A stretch of DNA of 57,547 bases from positions 1-57,547 of the forward strand of contig JBOGWX010000105.1 in the NCBI GenBank assembly GCA_050694055.1, read 5' to 3'. This document shows positions 51,366 through 57,547 of this stretch, piece by piece (the first letter of the stretch is position 1; each line of letters begins with the position of its first letter). A program made the position numbers and the translations under genes. Source of the stretch: WHSV01 sp050694055 (GTDB taxonomy: Bacteria > Actinomycetota > CADDZG01 > WHSQ01). The notes beneath the pieces were generated by a model, which saw only the letters and a program-made list of their open reading frames with translations, ran no database searches and had not been told where the DNA came from.

Positions 51366-52676
51366 ATGAGAATGAAGAAGTCTTTGCTCGTCAGGCTCAT
51401 CGGAGCAGCACTGGCTCTTGCTCTCGTCGGCGTCGCGTGCGGCGGAGGCGACGCGGCCGGCGACGGTGGTACGGATACCGGCGCTCAAGAGGGCACCGAG
51501 GGCACCGAGGGCACCGAGGATTCCAGCATGGATGCCGAGGAGTCGGCGACCGGTGTCGACACCGGCGCGGCGAAGCTCAGGCAAACTTTGACCGATCTCC
51601 TCGATTCGCACGTCTATCTCGCCGGCATCGCGGTCGAGCAGGCCGTGCTGACCGAGGACCCGAACTCGCCGCAGTTCAAGGCGGCCGCCGCAACCCTCGA
51701 CCAGAACTCGCAGGACCTAGCGTCCGCGATCGAATCGATCTACGGCGCAGAGGCGGCCGACGCCTTCCTCGAGCAGTGGCGTGAGCACATCGGTTTCTTC
51801 GTCGACTACACGATCGGCGGGATCACCAACAACCGTAAGGCGCAGCAGAAGGCGGCTCAGGACCTGGCTCAGTACGAGGATGACTTCGGTGTCTTCTTGA
51901 GCGAGGCCACCGGCGGAGAGCTTCCGGCCGACGGAGCCGCAGAGGCGCTGCAGATGCACGTCGATAGCTTGGTCGCCGCCGTCGACTCGGTGCTGGCGGG
52001 CGACCCGCAGGTGTTCGAGCAGCTCTATGCCGCGGCACACGAGCACATGCCCATGACGGCCGCTGCACTCGCGGGAGCCATCGCGGTGCAGATGCCCGAG
52101 GAGTTCGACGGTGACCCCAACTCGTCGGCATCCGAGTTGCAGTCGGGTCTGACCGACCTCTTGAACAGCCACGTATTTCTCGCGGGCATAGCGGTCGAGC
52201 AAGCCGTGCTGACCGAGGACCCGAACTCGTCGCAGTTCAAGGCGGCCGCGGGGGCACTCGACCAGAACTCACAGGACCTTGCAGCCGCGATCGAGTCGCT
52301 GTACGGCCCGGAGGCGGGCGACGCCTTCCTCGAGCAGTGGCGAGAGCACATCGGTTTCTTCGTCGACTACACGGTCGGCGGGATCACCAAAGACCGCAAG
52401 GTGCAGCAGAAGGCGGTCCAGGACCTGGCCCAGTACGAGGATGACTTCGGTGCCTTCTTAAGCGAGGCCACCGGTGGTGAGCTCGAAGCCGGAGCGGCCA
52501 GCGAGGCGCTGCAGATGCACGTCGACAGTCTGGTCGCGGCGGTCGATTCCGTGATCGGAGGCGACGCCAAGGCGTTCGACCAACTGTATGCGGCGGCCAA
52601 GGAGCACATGCCCATGACCGCTTCGGCCCTCGCCGGTGCGATCGTTGAGCAGAACCCGGATCAGTTCGCCGAGTAG
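51366..52676 (+). CDS. Internally duplicated His-rich helical lipoprotein
   Basis: This 436-residue lipoprotein (lipobox VGVAC, Cys 25) has an acidic Gly/Thr/Glu linker with an EGT repeat, then two near-identical units of about 178 residues (about 71-248 and 258-436, offset exactly 187). Each unit is all-helical and has conserved His in SHVYLAG/SHVFLAG, EHIGFFVDYT, QMHVDSL and EHMPMT. Similar units occur in Firmicutes proteins often labelled copper amine oxidase, usually without enzymatic proof. Metal binding is plausible, especially beside a cupredoxin. The ribosome site is gaaaggag before ATG 51366. Confidence 0.8.
   Translation: MRMKKSLLVRLIGAALALALVGVACGGGDAAGDGGTDTGAQEGTEGTEGTEDSSMDAEESATGVDTGAAKLRQTLTDLLDSHVYLAGIAVEQAVLTEDPNSPQFKAAAATLDQNSQDLASAIESIYGAEAADAFLEQWREHIGFFVDYTIGGITNNRKAQQKAAQDLAQYEDDFGVFLSEATGGELPADGAAEALQMHVDSLVAAVDSVLAGDPQVFEQLYAAAHEHMPMTAAALAGAIAVQMPEEFDGDPNSSASELQSGLTDLLNSHVFLAGIAVEQAVLTEDPNSSQFKAAAGALDQNSQDLAAAIESLYGPEAGDAFLEQWREHIGFFVDYTVGGITKDRKVQQKAVQDLAQYEDDFGAFLSEATGGELEAGAASEALQMHVDSLVAAVDSVIGGDAKAFDQLYAAAKEHMPMTASALAGAIVEQNPDQFAE
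51487..51520 (+). repeat. Short 9-bp repeats encoding EGT
   Basis: Three units of gagggcacc encode EGT-EGT-EGT in the linker after the lipobox. The run is low complexity and probably variable in copy number. Confidence 0.8.
51606..52676 (+). repeat. 561-bp in-frame internal gene duplication
   Basis: Segments 561 bases apart are nearly identical in DNA, for example gcggtcgagca at 51630 and 52191. They encode the two units of the His-rich lipoprotein. The DNA-level similarity suggests a recent duplication or gene conversion. Confidence 0.9.
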
Positions 52677-52698
52677 CAGTAGCTCCACAGGCAACCAG

Positions 52699-52727
52699 AG
52701 AGGCGCCCTCGAGGGGGCGCCTCTTTA
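52699..52727 (+). terminator. Intrinsic terminator
   Basis: Arms agaggcgccc (52699-52708) and gggcgcctct (52715-52724) form a 10-bp stem with a 6-base loop followed by tt. It ends the duplicated lipoprotein gene. Confidence 0.85.
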
Positions 52728-52790
52728 CGCGGTGGGGGACTAGTTTGTTACGAAGCAACAGAAGGCTTCAGGGAGGCTGAGGCGGAACGG

Positions 52791-53903
52791 ATGCGAGGCG
52801 GTGGTGCGGTGAGCTTGGGCGACGGCCGAAAAGAAGCTCGAATACTGGTGGTGGACGACGAGGTGCCGGTGAGGCGTCTTCTCGTCCGGCTCTTGGAGCG
52901 GAACGGCTACTCTTGCGCCACCGCAGGCGATGCGGTGGCAGCGACCGAGTCACTCGAGGCCGAGCCCTTCGATCTGCTGCTCACCGATATGAGCATGCCG
53001 GGGGAATCCGGGCTCGACCTGATCCGAAGTGCCTCGGACCGATATCCCGATCTGGCAACCGTGATGGTGACGGGCCTGGACGACCGGGACCTTGCGAACT
53101 CCGCACTCGAACTCGGTGCCTACGGATACGTGATCAAACCGTTCGAGTCCAACGAGATCCTGATCAGCGTCACGAACGCACTGCGACGGCGTTCACTCGA
53201 GATAGAGAACCGGGAGCACCAACAACGCCTCGAGCAGAAGGTGAAGGAGCGAACGGGCGAACTTTGGAACGCTATCCGCGACCTCGAAACCACGCAGGAG
53301 GAACTCCGGCGATCGCGCGAGGAAACGGTCAAGCGGCTCTCGATCGCTGCCGAGTTTCGCGACGATGAGACCGGTCGTCATATCCAACGGATGAGCCGCT
53401 ACTGCGCCCTCCTCGCTCGTGAGTTGGGCCACGACTCCGAGCAGGCAGAGCTCATTCGGGTCGCAAGTCAGATGCACGACATCGGCAAACTCGGCATTCC
53501 GGACAGCATCCTCCGAAAACCCGGCCCCCTCACGCCGGAGGAGCGCCGCATCATGGAGCAGCACTGCGAGATCGGCTGGCGCATTCTGGCGGAATCACAA
53601 TCGGAGCTTCTCGATTGCGCTGCGGTGATCGCGCTGGCCCATCACGAACGCGTCGACGGGACCGGGTACCCGCGCGGGCTATCGGGTTCGGACATCCCCT
53701 TCGCAGGCCGCATCGCAGCCATCGCCGATGTCTTCGATGCACTGACCACCGATCGCATCTATCGAGCGGCGATGCCTTTGGGGCGGGCCCTCGAGATCAT
53801 GCGCGACGGCAAGGGGACACATTTCGATGCCGGCGCGCTCGATAAGTTCTTCGACACACTCGACGAGGTGATTCGAATCCACCAGGAGCTCTCGGACCAC
53901 TAA
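52791..53903 (+). CDS. Response regulator with HD-GYP c-di-GMP phosphodiesterase domain
   Basis: This 370-residue protein has a receiver domain (about 17-132; D66, T94, K116), a coiled linker (about 135-180) and an HD-GYP domain. Metal residues H229-D230 lie in QMHDIGKLG, and HHERVDGTGYPRGL is the canonical GYP motif, so c-di-GMP hydrolysis is expected. GTG 52809 is an alternative start. Its TAA stop lies inside the short copy of the quasi-palindromic element. It may lower the c-di-GMP that controls BldD. Confidence 0.92.
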   Translation: MRGGGAVSLGDGRKEARILVVDDEVPVRRLLVRLLERNGYSCATAGDAVAATESLEAEPFDLLLTDMSMPGESGLDLIRSASDRYPDLATVMVTGLDDRDLANSALELGAYGYVIKPFESNEILISVTNALRRRSLEIENREHQQRLEQKVKERTGELWNAIRDLETTQEELRRSREETVKRLSIAAEFRDDETGRHIQRMSRYCALLARELGHDSEQAELIRVASQMHDIGKLGIPDSILRKPGPLTPEERRIMEQHCEIGWRILAESQSELLDCAAVIALAHHERVDGTGYPRGLSGSDIPFAGRIAAIADVFDALTTDRIYRAAMPLGRALEIMRDGKGTHFDAGALDKFFDTLDEVIRIHQELSDH

Positions 53904-53961
53904 GTGGTCCGCCTCATAAGTAAAGTGAAACGCATGTGTATTTGTGGGGCGGGCCACTAAG
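53900..53961. repeat. Quasi-palindromic dispersed element, short copy (62 bp)
   Basis: Read on the minus strand, this copy matches the outer left part of the 35518-35687 element at 32 of 33 positions and the outer right part at 24 of 27. The central 108 bases are missing. Its ends ctaagtgg / ccactaag are retained. Its first bases supply the TAA stop of the HD-GYP gene. Confidence 0.88.
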
Positions 53962-53992
53962 CTAGACGCCGAGGTCGTGAAAGACTGACTCT

Positions 53993-54589
53993 ATGGAAGA
54001 TAGAGCCATCAGCTACGACGCTGCTACGGCACTGATCGTGGTGGACGTCCAGAATGACTTCGCCGACCGGCAGGGAAACCTCTACGTCGAAGAAGGTGAA
54101 GGCGTGGTCCCCTTCGTCAACCGCCAGATCGACGATGCGAGACCAGCCGGAGCGCTCATCGTCTACACCCAGGACTGGCATCCCGAGTCGACTCCGCACT
54201 TCGAGAAGGACGGAGGGATGTGGCCCGTCCACTGCGTCATGGGTACCTGGGGGGCCGAGTTCCACCCCGAGCTGACGGTTGATGGAGAGATCGTTAGAAA
54301 GGGCGCAACCGGACACGACGGCTACTCCGGCTTCACCGAGCGTCATCCCGAGACGGCCGAACGGCACGCCACGGCACTGGTTGATGTCTTGCGTGAGCGA
54401 AACATCGTGCGCGTGGTGGTTGTGGGACTGGCGACGGACTACTGCATCAAGGAGACCGCAATCGACGCGCTCGGTTACGGCTTCGAAACGATCGTGCTCG
54501 CCGATGGCGTGAGGGGAGTGAACCTCGAATCCGGAGATGATCGGCGCGCCCTCGAGGCGGTGCTCGCGGCGGGGGGACGAATCGAGTGA
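53993..54589 (+). CDS. pncA: Nicotinamidase
   Basis: This 198-residue nicotinamidase converts nicotinamide to nicotinate in NAD salvage. The catalytic triad is visible as Asp in VVDVQNDF, Lys in VRKGATG and Cys in TDYCIKETA. The metal site is TQDWHPESTPHF. It overlaps pncB by 4 bases, so the two salvage steps are coupled. Confidence 0.95.
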   Translation: MEDRAISYDAATALIVVDVQNDFADRQGNLYVEEGEGVVPFVNRQIDDARPAGALIVYTQDWHPESTPHFEKDGGMWPVHCVMGTWGAEFHPELTVDGEIVRKGATGHDGYSGFTERHPETAERHATALVDVLRERNIVRVVVVGLATDYCIKETAIDALGYGFETIVLADGVRGVNLESGDDRRALEAVLAAGGRIE

Positions 54590-55932
54590 CCTGGGTCACC
54601 GACGATAACGCCGCTCTGTTAACGGATTTGTACGAGCTGACCATGGCGGCGAGCTACTTCAGGCACGACATGAAGGAGCGTACGACCTTCGATCTCTTCG
54701 TCCGGGAACTACCCGAGCAACGCAACTTTCTGATCTCTTGCGGCTTGGAGCAAGCCCTCGATTACCTCGAACGCCTGCGCTTCGATGATGAAGCTGTGAG
54801 CTATCTTCGCTCGCTGGAGATGTTTGATGAGGAGTTCCTCGACTACTTGAAGGAGCTTCGTTTCACCGGCGACGTACATGCCGTGCCCGAGGGTGAGGCC
54901 GTCTTCCAGGGGGAACCGCTGCTGCGTGTCACGGCTCCCTTGATGGAGGCCCAGATAGTCGAGAGCTTCCTGCTCAACTGTGTCGTGTACCAGACGATGA
55001 TCGCTTCCAAGGCAGCGCGCGTAGCGCTGGCAAGCGGGCGGTGCGCTTTCGTGGACTTCTCACTGCGAAGGGATCACGGTGCCGACGCCGCGCTCAAAGG
55101 AGCGCGTGCAGCTTACGTCGCCGGTGCCGCCGCCACCTCGAACGTGCTGGCGGGCATGACCTTCGGAATCCCCGTCAGCGGCACCATGGCCCATTCGTAC
55201 ATCATGGCTTTCGCGACCGAGAGCGACGCCTTTCGGGCCTTCGCGCGCGACTTCCCGGATCGTGCGGTTCTGCTCATCGATACCTTCGATGTCGAAGAGG
55301 GGGCGCGACGCGCCGCTCGAGTGGCCAACGAGCTCGCCGGCGAAGGCGTACGACTCACCGGCGTGCGCATCGACTCGGGAGACCTCGCTCACCTGTCGAG
55401 ATCGGTGCGGAAGATCCTCGACGACGCCGGGCTTAACGATGCACAGATCTTCTTGTCCGGCGACCTCGACGAGCACCGGATCGCTCGGCTCGTGGACGAG
55501 GGTGTGCCCGTCGACGCGTTCGGTGTCGGCACTCAGCTCGGCGTTAGCGGGGATGCCCCCTCGCTGGGCGGTGTGTACAAGCTGGTCGCCGACTCCAGCG
55601 GCCCCAAGATCAAGCTGTCCGCCGGGAAAGTGACGCTTCCCGGCTGCAAGCAGGTCTGGCGCTACGAGCGCGGGGGGATCATCGACCATGACGTGATAGC
55701 GCTGGAGGTCGAGGAGCTGTCCGGTGCTCGACCCGTCCTGAAGCCGGTGATGAAGGGGGGCCGGCGTGCAACCGAGGCGGAATCGCTCGAGAGGATAAGG
55801 ACGCGCTGCGCCGTCACCCTCCGCACTTTGCCCGAAACGTTGAAATCGCTTATCGAAAGGGCGCAGTATCGGGTAGAGCAGTCGGAGGGGCTGAGGCAAT
55901 TGATCGACCGCGCCAGCTCGGCCAGTCGCTGA
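54586..55932 (+). CDS. pncB: Nicotinate phosphoribosyltransferase
   Basis: This 448-residue enzyme makes nicotinate mononucleotide from nicotinate and PRPP. Family segments include LLTDLYELTMAASYF, VDFSLRRDHGADAALKGAR, GTMAHSYIMAF, IDSGDLAHLSR and FGVGTQLGVSGDAP. The GTG start overlaps the pncA stop. Together with pncA it forms a two-gene NAD salvage operon. Confidence 0.95.
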   Translation: MTWVTDDNAALLTDLYELTMAASYFRHDMKERTTFDLFVRELPEQRNFLISCGLEQALDYLERLRFDDEAVSYLRSLEMFDEEFLDYLKELRFTGDVHAVPEGEAVFQGEPLLRVTAPLMEAQIVESFLLNCVVYQTMIASKAARVALASGRCAFVDFSLRRDHGADAALKGARAAYVAGAAATSNVLAGMTFGIPVSGTMAHSYIMAFATESDAFRAFARDFPDRAVLLIDTFDVEEGARRAARVANELAGEGVRLTGVRIDSGDLAHLSRSVRKILDDAGLNDAQIFLSGDLDEHRIARLVDEGVPVDAFGVGTQLGVSGDAPSLGGVYKLVADSSGPKIKLSAGKVTLPGCKQVWRYERGGIIDHDVIALEVEELSGARPVLKPVMKGGRRATEAESLERIRTRCAVTLRTLPETLKSLIERAQYRVEQSEGLRQLIDRASSASR

Positions 55933-55978
55933 TCTAGCGCACAGGAGATGACCCGTTGCGCCGGGTCGGAAGGGATCG

Positions 55979-57379
55979 ATGGTGATCTTTAGGCAGTTCT
56001 ATCTTCCGAGCCTCGGTCATGCCTCCTATCTGGTGGGCGACGAGAACACGGGCAAGGCCCTCCTCCTGGATGCTCAACGAAACGTGTCGGAGTACTTCAC
56101 GGCCGCCCGCCGAGAGGGTCTGCGCATCGGATACGCCCTCGATACCCACGGCCATAACGACTACCTGAGCGGGATCAGCGAGGTTGCGGCGCGCGGGGAC
56201 GTCGAGCTGCTCGGCTACCACGAGGCCAAGCTCGGCTACGACCACAGAGGAGTGAAGGACGGCGAGCTCATCGAGGTAGGGGATGTCGCGTTCGAGGTGC
56301 TGCACACGCCCGGACACACGCCCGAGCACATTAGCCTGCTCGTCTATGACCGAACCTCCGGCGAAGAACCCACGATGCTCCTGTCCGGAGGAGCACTGCT
56401 GGTCGGCGATCTGGCCCGTCCCGATCTGCTCGGGGGGCCCGACGAAGCGCGCAATGCGGCGCGCGACTTCTGCCACACGATTCAGGAAAAGATCCTGTGG
56501 CGACTTCCGGATCACGTCGAGGTCTTCCCTACCCACGTGGCCGGTTCTCTGTGCGGCGGGAACATCGGCAGCCGGCTGTCGACGACCCTCGGCTACGAGC
56601 GCAAGACCAATGCGGTCCTCGCCAGGGTGTCGACGTCCGAGGAGTTCGTCGACGAGTGCATCCGGCTGGACAATTTGCCCGCGGTTCCTCCCTACTGGCG
56701 CCGCATGCGCGCACAGAACCTCGCAGGACCGGAGCTTCTCGGAGTGTTGCGCGAGCCACCGGCGCTGAAACCGGGAGAGCTGGCCGGCGCGGTGCGAGAT
56801 GGTGCCGTGGTACTCGACGCCCGTTCGCCAGAGGCCTTTGCGGGGGGCCACATTCCCGGAGCGCTCAACGTGGGCCTGTCGACGAGTTTTTCGACTTGGG
56901 CGGGGACGGTGCTCGAAGCCACTGCGAGCGTCGTGCTGGTGCTGGACGATCCCGATCAGCTGTGGGAGGCGACGTGGCAGCTGTTGCGCACCGGCTACGA
57001 CCTCCCCGTGGGCTGGTTATCGGGCGGCATGCAGGCGTGGCGGACGAGCGGCGAGTCGGTCGAGATGGTCGAGGAGATCCCCGTCCGCGAGCTGAAGAGG
57101 CGGCTGGACGACTCCGCCATCTCGGTCCTCGACGTTCGCCAGCCGGCGGAATGGGCCGAGGGTCACATCGCGGGGGCGCGCTTTATCACGGGGGCCGAGA
57201 TTCCGGCGCGCTCGAACGAGCTGAGCGCGACCGAGCCGGTGGCGGTGGTTTGTGGCAGTGGGTACCGCTCGGCGGTGATGGCGAGCCTACTCAGAGCGCG
57301 AGGCCACGAGCGCGTCCATAACGTCACCGGCGGGATGAGCGCGTGGAGAAACGCCGGGTTACCGGTGGAGCGCGCCTAG
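55979..57379 (+). CDS. MBL-fold hydrolase with two rhodanese domains
   Basis: This 466-residue protein has a metallo-beta-lactamase domain (about 1-245) resembling persulfide dioxygenases, with DTHGHNDYLSG (H57, H59, D61; Tyr 62 in place of the usual His), HTPGHTPEH and VGDLARPD. Two rhodanese domains follow (about 265-360 and 370-465). The first lacks the catalytic Cys; the second has it in VCGSGYRS. It probably acts in sulfide or persulfide oxidation and sulfur transfer. GGAAGGG precedes ATG 55979. Confidence 0.88.
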   Translation: MVIFRQFYLPSLGHASYLVGDENTGKALLLDAQRNVSEYFTAARREGLRIGYALDTHGHNDYLSGISEVAARGDVELLGYHEAKLGYDHRGVKDGELIEVGDVAFEVLHTPGHTPEHISLLVYDRTSGEEPTMLLSGGALLVGDLARPDLLGGPDEARNAARDFCHTIQEKILWRLPDHVEVFPTHVAGSLCGGNIGSRLSTTLGYERKTNAVLARVSTSEEFVDECIRLDNLPAVPPYWRRMRAQNLAGPELLGVLREPPALKPGELAGAVRDGAVVLDARSPEAFAGGHIPGALNVGLSTSFSTWAGTVLEATASVVLVLDDPDQLWEATWQLLRTGYDLPVGWLSGGMQAWRTSGESVEMVEEIPVRELKRRLDDSAISVLDVRQPAEWAEGHIAGARFITGAEIPARSNELSATEPVAVVCGSGYRSAVMASLLRARGHERVHNVTGGMSAWRNAGLPVERA

Positions 57380-57399
57380 ATATCCCACGCCCGTAATTG

Positions 57400-57547
57400 T
57401 CAAGCCGCCTCCTCGACAAGGGACGGCCATGCAATCGAATCGTCATAGAGCTGCCGGTGACGCAGGCAACCGTGAAGGATCCCCACGAGACGGTTGGCGA
57501 GAGCCCGTAAGGCCTGGTTGTTCGTCTTGCCCCGCCCTCGCTGGAGG
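57400..57547 (-). mobile_element. IS110-family transposase, C-terminal fragment at window edge
   Basis: The minus strand reads GRGKTNNQALRALANRLVGI, then LHGCLRHRQLYDDSIAWPSL and VEEAA before a TGA stop at 57400-57402. This is the C-terminal end of IS110/IS116-type DEDD transposases. The rest lies outside the window. Only about 20 bases separate its stop from the end of the rhodanese gene, so the element end must be very close. Confidence 0.8.

Noticed and set aside
1..57547. CRISPR array, rRNA, prophage or plasmid replication genes
   Set aside because: I looked for evenly spaced direct repeats, rRNA-like sequence, phage structural genes and Rep or partition genes. None was seen.

Overview
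The window reads as a chromosomal segment of a GC-rich, probably deep-branching actinobacterium. Evidence: a UPF0182 membrane protein, BldC- and BldD-type regulators (BldD with the c-di-GMP motif RGD-x8-REDD), a SigR/RsrA redox sigma/anti-sigma pair, a PdtaS-type histidine kinase, a SigB/SigF-family stress sigma factor with an RsbW-like partner, bacterial Ku, frequent GTG starts and very tight gene packing. I cannot name a genus. Almost everything is vertically inherited housekeeping and regulation. Accessory items are two toxin-antitoxin-like pairs, a dispersed quasi-palindromic repeat and an IS110 transposase cut by the right edge.

Layout. 0.1-11.5 kb: a sugar-nucleotide type SDR, MreB-like actin, a PDZ-Lon protease, a sensor kinase / FecR-like protein / receiver operon, and UPF0182. 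11.6-19.3 kb: initiator tRNA, small secreted and hypothetical proteins, a hydrolase, a membrane-anchored MurF-like ligase, an XRE/nucleotidyltransferase pair, D-Ala-D-Ala ligase, SigR/RsrA and BldC. 19.4-27.7 kb: a winged-helix coiled-coil protein, crotonases, acyl-CoA carboxylase beta, a TrkA-type K+ channel, an epoxide-hydrolase-like enzyme, upp, and a BKACE / biotinyl carrier / crotonase / LOG run. 27.7-36.3 kb: DUF2203, a phosphoesterase, PdtaS, a lipoprotein-like class A PBP, a Ku-RsbW-SigF operon, BldD with a BldD-like box upstream, and VapBC. 36.3-44.1 kb: DUF3105, a molbindin-type regulator with modABC, topoisomerase IB, GlpX and a frameshifted MFS transporter. 44.1-50.7 kb: a same-strand run of ABC-2 exporter, two esterases and a frameshifted ATP-grasp enzyme, with a divergent acyl-CoA dehydrogenase. 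50.8-57.5 kb: a cupredoxin lipoprotein, an internally duplicated His-rich lipoprotein, an HD-GYP response regulator, pncA-pncB, an MBL-rhodanese protein and the IS110 end.

The points most worth a second look are: (1) a 170-bp quasi-palindromic element after bldD and a 62-bp deletion form of it after the HD-GYP gene, both of which supply the stop codon of a neighbouring gene; (2) the exporter / esterase / esterase / ATP-grasp cassette, which looks like an uncharacterised biosynthesis-and-export unit; (3) the coupling of Ku to a stress sigma factor whose anti-sigma partner has a degraded ATP site; (4) a BldD box plus iterated 11-mers upstream of bldD, in a window that also carries a c-di-GMP phosphodiesterase; and (5) a toxin-antitoxin-like pair inserted between two peptidoglycan ligases. 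All functions are read from sequence motifs by eye. No database search was possible.
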